This document shows positions 8,306 to 16,143 of a DNA stretch of 26,265 bases, in pieces; position 1 is the first letter of the stretch, and every line of letters starts with the position of its first letter. The stretch is from Spirochaetales bacterium. GTDB taxonomy: Bacteria > Spirochaetota > Spirochaetia > ARS1246. Location: NCBI GenBank assembly GCA_018644745.1, contig JABGPX010000528.1, forward strand, positions 1 through 26,265, written 5' to 3'. Position numbers and translations under genes: made by a program. Below the pieces are notes generated by a model. That model did no database searches. It saw nothing but the letters and a program-made list of their open reading frames with translations, and was not told the origin of the DNA.

Positions 8306-9493
8306 ATGGCAACTAATCGGGGCGTCGCGTACATTACGACCAGAAAAGTAGAAGTACAGAGCATTGATTTCCCAAGATTAGCCCTTGGCGATCGCAAGTG
8401 CGATCACGGGGTAATAATCAAGATAATCACAACGAATATCTGCGGAAGTGATCAGCATATGGTGCGAGGGAGAACAACCGCGCCGGCGGGATTAATCCTT
8501 GGTCATGAGATTACCGGTGAAATAATCGAGAAAGGCGGGGACGTAGAGTTTTTGTCCGTCGGGGACATTGTCTCGGGTCCATTTAATATCGCCTGCGGGC
8601 GCTGCCGTAATTGTAAAGAGGGAAAGACAGGCATTTGCTTGAACGTAAATCCTGCCCGGCCTGGAGCGGCGTATGGATATGTCGACATGGGCGGTTGGGT
8701 CGGCGGACAAGCTGAGTATGCTATGATTCCTTATGCAGATTTCAATCTGCTTAAATTACCTGAACGGGACATATCCATGGCAAAGATCCGCGATCTTACA
8801 TTGCTCTCAGATATACTGCCCACCGGGTATCACGGCGCTGTAACCGCGGGTGTCGGTCCAGGGTCGATCGTCTACGTTGCCGGCGCGGGGCCTGTTGGGC
8901 TTGCCTGTGCGGCTTCGTGCCATCTACTTGGAGCGGCAATTGTAGTCGTAGGCGATATGATTCCTGAACGTCTCGAGCAGGCGCGCAGTTTTGGCTGCGA
9001 AACCGTCGATTTGAGAAAGGACGCGACTCTCGCTGATCAGATCGAGCAGATCGTCGGAGTACCCGAAGTCGATCAGGCTGTGGACTGCGTCGGATTTGAA
9101 GCAAAGGGACACGGAAGAGAATCTGCCGATGAGCATCCCGCGACGGTGCTGAATTCAGTAATGGAAATTACCCGGGCAGGCGGCGGAATCGGTATTCCCG
9201 GTCTGTATGTCACCGGCGATCCAGGCGGCACTGATGAAAACGCGAAGGTCGGCAGACTTGGTATCCGAATAGGTCTTGGCTGGGCAAAAAGCCATCATTT
9301 CGCCACCGGCCAATGTCCGGTAATGAAATATAACCGGCAGCTCATGAACGCGATACTCTACGATAAAATCCAGCCTGCAAAAGCGGTAAATGTGCAGACA
9401 ATCTCACTTGATGAAGCACCAAAGGGTTACGAAGACTTTGATAAAGGTGCGGCAACAAAATATGTGATAGATCCGCACGGTATGGTCGGCTAG
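8306..9493 (+). CDS. fdhA: Glutathione-independent, zinc-dependent formaldehyde dehydrogenase
   Basis: 395 residues, close to the Pseudomonas putida enzyme of this class. Catalytic zinc ligands fit exactly: Cys46 in NICGSDQH, His67 in GHEITGE and Asp169 in LLSDILPTGYH. The structural zinc Cys residues are 97, 100, 103 and 111. The NAD-binding loop is GAGPVG at 193-198. The segment GQAEYAMIPYADFNLL and the C-terminal GWAKSHHFATGQ are characteristic of this family rather than of ordinary alcohol dehydrogenases. The reaction is formaldehyde + NAD + water to formate + NADH; some relatives act as dismutases. A formate dehydrogenase follows directly, so formaldehyde could be taken to CO2. GGAGGA at 8295-8300 sets the ATG. 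No glutathione- or mycothiol-linked gene is seen nearby. Confidence 0.92.
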   Translation: MATNRGVAYITTRKVEVQSIDFPRLALGDRKCDHGVIIKIITTNICGSDQHMVRGRTTAPAGLILGHEITGEIIEKGGDVEFLSVGDIVSGPFNIACGRCRNCKEGKTGICLNVNPARPGAAYGYVDMGGWVGGQAEYAMIPYADFNLLKLPERDISMAKIRDLTLLSDILPTGYHGAVTAGVGPGSIVYVAGAGPVGLACAASCHLLGAAIVVVGDMIPERLEQARSFGCETVDLRKDATLADQIEQIVGVPEVDQAVDCVGFEAKGHGRESADEHPATVLNSVMEITRAGGGIGIPGLYVTGDPGGTDENAKVGRLGIRIGLGWAKSHHFATGQCPVMKYNRQLMNAILYDKIQPAKAVNVQTISLDEAPKGYEDFDKGAATKYVIDPHGMVG

Positions 9494-9499
9494 GTTGTG

Positions 9500-9531
9500 G
9501 TATGGCTCATCTGTGATAAGATGAGCCATAC
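9500..9531 (+). promoter_or_regulatory. 13-bp perfect inverted repeat ending at the start codon of the NuoE-like gene
   Basis: The arms GTATGGCTCATCT (9500-9512) and AGATGAGCCATAC (9519-9531) are perfect reverse complements around a six-base loop. They fill almost the whole gap between the dehydrogenase stop (9493) and the ATG at 9532. No T-run follows, so it is not a standard terminator. In RNA it would bury the initiation region, for which no other Shine-Dalgarno sequence is visible. In DNA it could be a dimeric regulator site. Confidence 0.75.
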
Positions 9532-9987
9532 ATGAGTATTTCGGAAATATTATCGAAATTCCCTCCTGAAAAGAACAGCCTTCTGCAGATTCTTCACGAG
9601 CTGCAGAAGGTAAGCGGCAGAAATTACTTATCCCTTGACGCGCTGAAGGGCGTAGCAGACTATCTCAATGTGCCTCGAAGCGATGTGTATGGCGTAGCTA
9701 CGTATTATTCGATGTATTCGGTAAAGCCGCGAGGGCGTCATATAATACGGGTGTGCAAATCACCTGTTTGCGACATGCTGGGATCCTTCAGCGTTACCCG
9801 TTTTCTCGAACAGATCCTCAAAATTCAAGTAGGCAAAACAACGGCGGACGGCTTGTTTACCCTCGAGCTCTCAGCCTGTCTCGGCCGCTGCGAATCTGCG
9901 CCGAGTTTGATGATTGATGAGGACTATTTCGGCGGGCTGAACGAAGCCAAACTCGTAACAATAATCGGGAAGTACCGGAATGAGTGA
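9532..9987 (+). CDS. NuoE-like [2Fe-2S] subunit of NAD-dependent formate dehydrogenase
   Basis: 151 residues, the size of NuoE/HndA-type diaphorase subunits. Residues 1-65 are the helical N-terminal part, with GVATYYSMYS preceding a thioredoxin-like fold. The [2Fe-2S] ligands are Cys75 and Cys80 (VCKSPVC) plus Cys116 and Cys120 (SACLGRC). The protein passes electrons between the flavin subunit and the rest of the complex. The gene order E-like, F-like, catalytic subunit matches soluble NAD-dependent formate dehydrogenases and related bifurcating enzymes. The ATG lies immediately after a perfect hairpin, with no clear ribosome binding site. The last eight bases overlap the next gene, pointing to coupled translation. 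Confidence 0.9.
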   Translation: MSISEILSKFPPEKNSLLQILHELQKVSGRNYLSLDALKGVADYLNVPRSDVYGVATYYSMYSVKPRGRHIIRVCKSPVCDMLGSFSVTRFLEQILKIQVGKTTADGLFTLELSACLGRCESAPSLMIDEDYFGGLNEAKLVTIIGKYRNE

Positions 9988-11203
9988 GAAAAAGCTTTCT
10001 GAAACAAGGATTACTCTTCGAAACGTAGGATCTATCGATCCCGAAAATATAGATGATTCGTTGAAGGCGGGAGGATACAAGGCGCTGGCAAAAGCGCTTA
10101 AAACATCCCGGTCGGAGGTAATCGACGAATTAGTCGCCTCGAGCCTGCGCGGCCGAGGAGGAGCGGGCTTCTCCGCCGGACTCAAAGAGCAGTTCACCAG
10201 CGACGCGTCATCAGAATCCAGGCCGGTTTACATAATCTGCAACGCCGATGAGGGCGAGCCTGGCACTTTCAAAGACCGAATAATCATGGAGGGAGACCCT
10301 CATCTCCTTATCGAAGGTATTCTTATCGCAGCGTATGCCATCGGTGCCACCGGTGCGTTCATCTATATCCGGGCAGAGTATTACAAATCTATAGACCGGG
10401 TTCGCAATGCAATAAGAGCCGCAAAAGAGCGAGGTTTTATCACCGATATTGATATCGAAGTTCGTCTGGGTGCGGGTTCCTATCTATGCGGAGAAGAACT
10501 AACCCTTATCGAATCCCTCGAGGGGAAACGCGGATATCCGAGAATAAAGCCGCCTTTTCCATCGGAAGTTGGGCTTTTCGGCGCGCCCACTCTTGTAAAC
10601 AATGTAGAAACCCTTGCAACGATACCGGGGATAATCGAGAAAGGATCGAACTGGTACACAACCCTGGGCACTCCGGACACGCCGGGCACAAAGATCTTCA
10701 ACTTGAGCGGAGACATCAACTCACCCGGGTATTACGAAGTAGAACTCGGCATCACTTTGCGTGAGCTGATATACGATTTTGGGAAAGGAATAACCGGCGG
10801 CAAAAATTTCAAGGCCGCCTTAATCGGCGGTGCCGCAGGAACCTTTGTCGATGAGTCGGTTCTCGATACTCCGATGGGATATGATTCCTTGAAGGAGAAA
10901 GGCGCGGTGCTTGGATCGGGGGCGGTAATCGTCATGGCTGAAGACCGGTCAATTCCCCAGATGGCTAGATCGATCCTTGATTTCTTCGAGCACGAGTCCT
11001 GCGGGAAATGTGTGCCCTGCCGGATTGGAATGACCCAGCTTGTCCGGATGGCTCGAGAATCCGAAGATTTAGACACAATGGTTCTTGAAAGTGAGTATAT
11101 GGCTGCCAGTTCCCTTTGCCCCCTTGGACAGTCACCGGTTATTCCTCTTCGAAGCCTCCGCCGGTACTTTGCCGGCGAGTTTACAAAAGAGGAGCCGGCA
11201 TGA
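9980..11203 (+). CDS. NuoF-like NADH/FMN subunit of formate dehydrogenase
   Basis: 407 residues. The FMN and NADH site is shown by GRGGAGFSAG (58-67) and NADEGEPGTF (88-97), with YLCGEETL-type sequence (here YLCGEELTLIESLEG) downstream. The [4Fe-4S] cluster ligands are Cys341, Cys344 and Cys347 in SCGKCVPC and Cys380 in SLCPLGQ. It lacks the N-terminal thioredoxin-like domain and the C-terminal ferredoxin domain found in HndC/HydB-type hydrogenase subunits, so it is the compact NuoF form. The role is to exchange electrons between the iron-sulfur chain and NAD. It overlaps the preceding gene by eight bases and the next by four (ATGA), so the three subunits are made together. Confidence 0.93.
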   Translation: MSEKKLSETRITLRNVGSIDPENIDDSLKAGGYKALAKALKTSRSEVIDELVASSLRGRGGAGFSAGLKEQFTSDASSESRPVYIICNADEGEPGTFKDRIIMEGDPHLLIEGILIAAYAIGATGAFIYIRAEYYKSIDRVRNAIRAAKERGFITDIDIEVRLGAGSYLCGEELTLIESLEGKRGYPRIKPPFPSEVGLFGAPTLVNNVETLATIPGIIEKGSNWYTTLGTPDTPGTKIFNLSGDINSPGYYEVELGITLRELIYDFGKGITGGKNFKAALIGGAAGTFVDESVLDTPMGYDSLKEKGAVLGSGAVIVMAEDRSIPQMARSILDFFEHESCGKCVPCRIGMTQLVRMARESEDLDTMVLESEYMAASSLCPLGQSPVIPLRSLRRYFAGEFTKEEPA

Positions 11204-13923
11204 GCAGAATAGTTATAGATGGGACCGCTATCACTGCTTCTGAAGGAGCAAATCTGCTCACTGTAGCCCGGGAAAATGGAATTCCAATTCCTGGGCTCTG
11301 CTTTCACGATCGTATCTCGGCTACCGGCGCATGTCGGCTCTGCATAACCAAAATCGACGGCCGAAAAGACCTGGTAATGGCCTGCACCGTTTCGGTTTAC
11401 GACGGGATGGAAATAACTGCCTTTGATGATGAGCTGGAAGACGTGCGCAGGCACACCCTCGACTATTTGCTTGCCGAGCACAATGACCAATACGACGGGA
11501 CCTACACCGATGAGTTTCGCGAGCTCGTGGTCCGCTATGGTCTGGATGATCCCGGGAACCGGCGATACCCTACTATCACTCATGACGTGGAATACAAGGT
11601 TGATGATTCGTCTCCCGTGCTTACATACGACGCCTCAAAATGCATCAAGTGCTTTCGCTGTATAAAGGCCTGCGATGAGCTGCAGGGAAAGAACGTGCTC
11701 TCTTTCTCCGCGCGGGGGATTTCTTCACATATCATCGCAGGATTGGACCAATGGGATGAATCTGAATGCGACGGCTGCGGTGAGTGTATTCAACTCTGCC
11801 CTACCGGCGCGTTAGTAGAGAAACCGCATCGCGAATCCATAACGTTGGACCAGCTCGATCGAAAGGTTATTTCTACCTGCCCGTATTGCGGAGTCGGCTG
11901 CCAGATAGAGATGAATGTTCAGGGCGGAAAGATTGTTCGGGTGAATGGTTTTGAAGGTGTTCCTCCCAACTACGGAAGGCTTTGTGTAAAGGGGCGATTT
12001 GGCTATGATTTCGTAGCCCACCCCAAACGGCTCGAGACGCCGCTGGTTCGGCGAAACGGCAAGCTTGCGCCTGCAACCTGGGATGAGGCCCTCGGTGTTG
12101 TTGCTGACAAATTTCTTGAAATAAAGAAGAACCACGGGCCGGACGCTCTTGCGGGTTACGCATCTGCCAAATGCACTAATGAAGACAACTATATCTTCCA
12201 GAAGTTCATCCGAATCGCTTTCGGCACAAACAATATTGATTACTGTACCCGGCTGTGCCACGCATCAACCGTAACGGCCATGCTGCGTTCCATCGGCGAC
12301 GGCGCCGGCTCCAACTCAATAGAAGACTTTGCCGAGACAGACTGTGTTTTTGTCACCGGGAATAATATAATCGAAACCCATCCCGTGACAGCGACTTTTC
12401 TTAAAGCAGGGAAACGCAAAGGAAAAAAATTGATTGTCTGCGACCCGAAGTGGACTCCCTTAGTGAAATATGCGGATATTTGGCTTCAGCCCCGGCTCGG
12501 AACAGACGTAGCACTTTTGAACGGTATGATTCGTCAGATTTTCAAAGATGGGTTGGTAGATATGCAGTTTGTGGATCAGCGTATCGATCGAGGTCGAACC
12601 GCAGCGGCGGAGCTCGAGGAACAGGTTGAGAAGTACACGCCTGCTGCGGTAGAAGAAATAACCAATGTACCGGCTGATACGATGATCGCGGCGGCACGCA
12701 TGTATGCCAACGCGGCCACGGCGATAATCGCCACGGGAATGGGCATGAGCCAGCAGGTCACCGGCACAAATAACGTGTTTGCCCTCATCAATATGATGCT
12801 CGCTGCCGGCCAGATTGGAAAAGAGCTTTGCGGCATCGACCCTCCTCGAGGGCAGAACAACGTGCAGGGCACAACCGATGTCGGCTGTTCACCGCTGCTT
12901 CTTCCTGGTTATATACCTCTTGCGGATGCGGAAAATCGTAAGCGGATTGCCGATCTATGGAGAGTTCAGTTCGAGGAACTTCCTGCGTCTCCGGGACTTT
13001 CAACGGTGGAGATTATGCATGCCGCTCATCGAGGTGATATCAGGGGCCTCTATATTATGGGAGAAAATCCCCTTATTACCGATCCAAATCTTAATCACAC
13101 CCGTGAAGCCGTCGAGAATCTCGACTTTCTTGTTGTACAGGATATTTTTGAAACCGAAACTACCCGATACGCGGATGTTGTTCTCCCCGCCTCATCATTC
13201 GCCGAGAAAGACGGCACTTTTGTGAACAGCGATCGACGGGTTCTCAGAGTCCGAAAAGCCGTCGAATCGCCGGGCGAAGCAAGGGAAGACTGGAAAATCC
13301 TAACCGCGCTTGCGGAGACGATGGGAGTCGAACTGGGCACATACAATTCAGCAAAAGAGATCTTTGATGAGATTTCCACCGCGGCGCCCATCCTGGCTGG
13401 GATCAGCTATGATCGGATTGAGAAGAAAGGTATACAGTGGCCGTGCCAGACCAAAGATCATCCCGGTACACCGACACTTTTTCTCGATCGTTTTAACAAA
13501 CCCAACGGCAAGGCGGTGCTCAACCTGGTTGAACATACTGAGGGCGATGAAAGACCGACCGATCAGTATCCCCTCATTTTGAATTCCGGCAGAATCCTTT
13601 ATCAATATCACTCTGCAACCATGTCCCGAAAAAATGATTCGCTCAACGCTTTTGCGAATGAATCATATGTACTGATCAATCCTCAAGATGTACAAACATA
13701 TGGATTATCCGATGGAGATGCCGTTCGCCTCGAGAATGAAAGAGGTGAGCTTTTTACCACTGTCAGGGAAAGCGACGAGGTTGCGGCTGGAGAGATATTC
13801 ATGCCGTGGCATTTTTCTGAATCACTTGTAAACAATCTCACCCGCGGAGAGCTGGATCCGTTCTCAAAAATCGCACCATTCAAGCTCTCTGCTTGCCGGG
13901 TGATAAAAGATTCCGCTCAGTAA
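11200..13923 (+). CDS. Formate dehydrogenase catalytic (molybdopterin) subunit, Cys type
   Basis: 907 residues from the ATG at 11200, set by AGAGGAG five bases upstream and the ATGA overlap with the previous stop. Residues 1-75 are a [2Fe-2S] ferredoxin domain (Cys34, 45, 48, 62). Two [4Fe-4S] clusters follow (Cys148, 151, 154, 158 and 190, 193, 196, 200). The molybdopterin domain starts at about 223 with its own cluster (Cys227, 230, 234, 262). The metal ligand is Cys353, followed by His354 in RLCHAST, the position filled by selenocysteine in many formate dehydrogenases. Between the ferredoxin and [4Fe-4S] domains the usual His-Cys3 cluster is not intact: His94 remains but the Cys positions are Tyr, Thr and others. 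The likely reaction is formate to CO2 with electrons passed to NAD. Confidence 0.9.
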   Translation: MSRIVIDGTAITASEGANLLTVARENGIPIPGLCFHDRISATGACRLCITKIDGRKDLVMACTVSVYDGMEITAFDDELEDVRRHTLDYLLAEHNDQYDGTYTDEFRELVVRYGLDDPGNRRYPTITHDVEYKVDDSSPVLTYDASKCIKCFRCIKACDELQGKNVLSFSARGISSHIIAGLDQWDESECDGCGECIQLCPTGALVEKPHRESITLDQLDRKVISTCPYCGVGCQIEMNVQGGKIVRVNGFEGVPPNYGRLCVKGRFGYDFVAHPKRLETPLVRRNGKLAPATWDEALGVVADKFLEIKKNHGPDALAGYASAKCTNEDNYIFQKFIRIAFGTNNIDYCTRLCHASTVTAMLRSIGDGAGSNSIEDFAETDCVFVTGNNIIETHPVTATFLKAGKRKGKKLIVCDPKWTPLVKYADIWLQPRLGTDVALLNGMIRQIFKDGLVDMQFVDQRIDRGRTAAAELEEQVEKYTPAAVEEITNVPADTMIAAARMYANAATAIIATGMGMSQQVTGTNNVFALINMMLAAGQIGKELCGIDPPRGQNNVQGTTDVGCSPLLLPGYIPLADAENRKRIADLWRVQFEELPASPGLSTVEIMHAAHRGDIRGLYIMGENPLITDPNLNHTREAVENLDFLVVQDIFETETTRYADVVLPASSFAEKDGTFVNSDRRVLRVRKAVESPGEAREDWKILTALAETMGVELGTYNSAKEIFDEISTAAPILAGISYDRIEKKGIQWPCQTKDHPGTPTLFLDRFNKPNGKAVLNLVEHTEGDERPTDQYPLILNSGRILYQYHSATMSRKNDSLNAFANESYVLINPQDVQTYGLSDGDAVRLENERGELFTTVRESDEVAAGEIFMPWHFSESLVNNLTRGELDPFSKIAPFKLSACRVIKDSAQ

Positions 13924-13936
13924 GGAAAATCGACCC

Positions 13937-15454
13937 ATGAATGAGCCAAAAGAAAAGCCGAATGTTCTCTGGATAGGTCTCGATCAATTTCGATACGACA
14001 CAGTAGCTCATTACGGCAATGAATTTTGTCACACACCTAACATAGACAAGTTGGCGGAAAAAGGGGTGAATTTCTCATCCGCCTATACAACCTGCAGTCT
14101 CTGTTCGCCGGCCCGGGCATCAATGTTCACCGGCCGATATGCCTTCGATCATGGGATGGGCACAAACTGTGATATGTACCACTCCCTCGCCGCCGAACTT
14201 GCAAGACCGGAAGAGCTTCTGCAGTACCGTTTTCTCGAAGCCGGTTACCGGTGTGGATATGCCGGGAAATGGCACGTGGGAACCGAAACCGGCCCGGGGG
14301 ACTATGGTTTTGAGGGGATGAGTCTCCCCGGATATGGAAATATCCAAGCCGATGCCGGTTTTCATGATTATCTGAGGGAGAACGGCTTGTTTTATTCTCC
14401 GGTCCCGGAGATATTTCTCAATCCTGAAAACCAGACTCTTGTCGGTGGAAAGTGGGGCGGTCCTCAGGAGTCGACTCCGTCTCATTATTTGGCCAACTAC
14501 ACCATCGATATGATCGAAAAGCTTTCAGGATCAGGGGATCCGTTTTTCATGACCTGCCAGTTTTGGGGACCTCATGGACCTCACATGCCTTCCGATGAGT
14601 TCTACGGCCTTCATGATCCGGCACAGCTGCCGGCATGGGAGAACTTTGAAGATGATCTGTCATCTAAACCGCGGAGAATTAAGAGGGAACGAGACAGCTT
14701 CTACAGAAATCACCCTAGAGAATGGGAAAATGCTCGAAAGATAGTCGGTTTGTATTATGATTGTACGGCGATGATCGATTTTGAAGTAGGTCGAATATTG
14801 AAGTACCTGGACGAACAGAACCTATCCAGTAACACGGTGATTGTTCTTTCAACTGATCATGGGGATATGACCTGTTCCCACGGCGGATTAACAGACAAAG
14901 GATTGCTTTATCAGGAGGCCCATCATATTCCATTGATCTTTTGTGCTTCAGGGAAATGGGAGCCTGGCGCGAGGGACGATTTGGCGCTGAATATGGATAT
15001 TATGCCGACACTGATGGATTTCTGCGATGTTCCGCTTCCTGACGGACTTCACGGCAAGAGTCTCGTCCCTTCTCTCGAGAATAATAAGCAAAGAGCCAAA
15101 CGCGAAAACCTACTCCTGGAGTTCCACGGTCTGAGGTTTCTCTATTCTCAAAGGGCCCTGGTTACGGATGATGGATGGAAGTATATCTTTTCTCCCGGTG
15201 ATTATGATGAAGTGTTTAATCTTAATGATGATCCGGCGGAGCTTCATAATCTAATAGATGATCCTGGATCGTCTCAGAAGGTTGGGGTTTTGAGGGACCG
15301 TCTACGTCTTGTAACCGCGGAAACCGGTGATCCTCTCAGAGATTGCGTGAGTAAATTCTTTGGTATTTGGCGCACCGGCTCGGGGCAGATTGATGCAACG
15401 AAGTTTTTCGACGGGAATTCTAAAGAAGATTCTCATAATAATAGTAAAAAATGA
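13937..15454 (+). CDS. Type I (S1) sulfatase, Cys type
   Basis: 505 residues. The formylglycine signature is C-S-P-A-R at 56-60 followed by ASMFTGR, so Cys56 would be converted to formylglycine by a maturation enzyme not present in the window. Other active-site residues are Asp16, Gln17 (GLDQFRYD), Lys111 and His113 (GKWHVG), His213 (GPHGPH), Asp307-His308 (STDHGD) and Lys321. The C-terminal part ends in the usual NLNDDPAELHNL element. S1 sulfatases hydrolyse sulfate esters, often of marine glycans. No signal peptide is seen, so it probably acts in the cytoplasm on imported oligosaccharides. It starts 13 bases after the formate dehydrogenase gene with AAGGA ahead of the ATG, so it is in the same operon. 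Confidence 0.92.
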   Translation: MNEPKEKPNVLWIGLDQFRYDTVAHYGNEFCHTPNIDKLAEKGVNFSSAYTTCSLCSPARASMFTGRYAFDHGMGTNCDMYHSLAAELARPEELLQYRFLEAGYRCGYAGKWHVGTETGPGDYGFEGMSLPGYGNIQADAGFHDYLRENGLFYSPVPEIFLNPENQTLVGGKWGGPQESTPSHYLANYTIDMIEKLSGSGDPFFMTCQFWGPHGPHMPSDEFYGLHDPAQLPAWENFEDDLSSKPRRIKRERDSFYRNHPREWENARKIVGLYYDCTAMIDFEVGRILKYLDEQNLSSNTVIVLSTDHGDMTCSHGGLTDKGLLYQEAHHIPLIFCASGKWEPGARDDLALNMDIMPTLMDFCDVPLPDGLHGKSLVPSLENNKQRAKRENLLLEFHGLRFLYSQRALVTDDGWKYIFSPGDYDEVFNLNDDPAELHNLIDDPGSSQKVGVLRDRLRLVTAETGDPLRDCVSKFFGIWRTGSGQIDATKFFDGNSKEDSHNNSKK

Positions 15455-15558
15455 CTTTTATCACTCTCTTGAGCAAGTAAAATCATGTATTTTCCGTATG
15501 CCTATAGACTGGATGGACAAGTTCGTACATACTACTCTGGAATTAATGAGGAGATACC

Positions 15559-15831
15559 ATGAATATTTACGTAGGCAATTTATCTTATGACGTAGCCGAA
15601 GACGATTTGCGTCAAGCATTCGAAGCATTCGGTCAAGTCACTTCCGCTCGAGTCATTAGTGACCGAGACACTGGAAGATCAAAAGGATTCGGTTTCGTCG
15701 AAATGTCGAATGACGCCGAAGCCCAATCTGCTATCAGTGGTCTTAACAGCACTGAACTGCAGGGACGAGCTCTTAAGGTAAACGAGGCCAGACCCCGAGA
15801 AGACCGAAACGACAATCGACGCCAGTACTAA
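15559..15831 (+). CDS. Small RRM-type RNA-binding protein
   Basis: 90 residues forming a single RNA-recognition motif with a short charged tail. RNP2 is IYVGNL at 3-8 and RNP1 is KGFGFVEM around 42-49, both intact, including the aromatic residues that stack on RNA bases. Stand-alone bacterial RRM proteins of this type are known from cyanobacteria and other phyla, where several respond to cold or other stress. The tail (PREDRNDNRRQY) is basic and acidic, without Gly-rich repeats. GAGGAG lies about six bases before the ATG. The 104-base gap upstream shows no convincing promoter. Downstream are a long inverted repeat and a strong terminator, so it is probably a single-gene transcript with a structured 3' end. 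Confidence 0.92.
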   Translation: MNIYVGNLSYDVAEDDLRQAFEAFGQVTSARVISDRDTGRSKGFGFVEMSNDAEAQSAISGLNSTELQGRALKVNEARPREDRNDNRRQY

Positions 15832-15880
15832 AAAACACCGCAGAATATTTTCTTTCTGATCCAATCTTTTAGAAAATTCA

Positions 15881-15940
15881 CCGGAATATACATTTTCACA
15901 AGACCTGATAAGTAATTATCCGATCTTGTGGAATGTCCGG
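15881..15940 (+). repeat. Long imperfect inverted repeat in the gap after the RRM gene
   Basis: The outer arms CCGG (15881-15884) and CCGG (15937-15940), middle arms CACAAGA (15897-15903) and TCTTGTG (15924-15930), and inner arms GATAA (15907-15911) and TTATC (15916-15920) around GTAA would form one long hairpin with small bulges. An A/T-rich hairpin lies just before it (about 15843-15879). There is no T-run after this repeat, so it is not a terminator by itself. It may be part of a structured 3' untranslated region or a small RNA. Confidence 0.5.
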
Positions 15941-15963
15941 TCGCGATAAACATCGAAAAGTCG

Positions 15964-16003
15964 AAAACAGGATGGTTCCACACGGAATTGTCCTGTTTTT
16001 TTT
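15964..16003 (+). terminator. Rho-independent terminator after the RRM gene
   Basis: AAAACAGGA (15964-15972) pairs with TCCTGTTTT (15991-15999). The stem can continue through three G-U pairs and TTCC/GGAA to a four-base loop, and it is followed by a run of eight T ending at 16003. The position, 130 bases after the RRM stop and just before the VWA operon operator, insulates the two transcripts. Confidence 0.85.
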
Positions 16004-16017
16004 ATGGTCTGAATCCA

Positions 16018-16056
16018 CTAACAACAGCTTACAAATTTCTTACAAACCATTTACAG
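16018..16056 (+). promoter_or_regulatory. Direct-repeat array (TTACA at 11-bp period), candidate OmpR/PhoB-family operator
   Basis: TTACA occurs at 16029-16033, 16040-16044 and 16051-16055, exactly 11 bases apart, with a related CTAACA at 16018-16023 keeping the same phase. Tandem half-sites one helical turn apart on the same strand are the classic target of winged-helix regulators such as PhoB and Bacillus PhoP (TTAACA-like). The third gene of the operon that follows encodes such a regulator, so autoregulation is the simplest reading. Confidence 0.65.
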
Positions 16057-16060
16057 CCCG

Positions 16061-16091
16061 GTGACTTATCTGATTTTTGTGGATCTATACT
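16061..16091 (+). promoter_or_regulatory. Candidate promoter of the VWA - kinase - regulator operon
   Basis: TATACT at 16086-16091 matches five of six -10 consensus positions. The best -35 (GTGACT at 16061-16066) is weak and 19 bases away, the pattern expected for an activator-dependent promoter. The TTACA array ends a few bases upstream of it. The transcript would have an untranslated leader of about 45 bases. Confidence 0.5.
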
Positions 16092-16143
16092 ACTGAGGTA
16101 TACCAGGAAACCTAAAATGGTTCCCGGAAACAGGAGTAAAAAG

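Noticed and set aside
10732..11583. 283-codon minus-strand open frame across the NuoF/catalytic subunit junction
   Set aside because: Antisense to two well-supported, cofactor-motif-bearing genes; low-complexity Ser/Arg composition typical of a shadow frame.
13985..14000. Sulfatase motif LDQ instead of two adjacent Asp
   Set aside because: Asp followed by Gln at this place is common in S1 sulfatases, so it is not evidence of an inactive enzyme.
15928..16143. Upstream extension of the VWA reading frame
   Set aside because: This stretch contains the terminator, the repeat array and the promoter, and the signal peptide begins at 16144.
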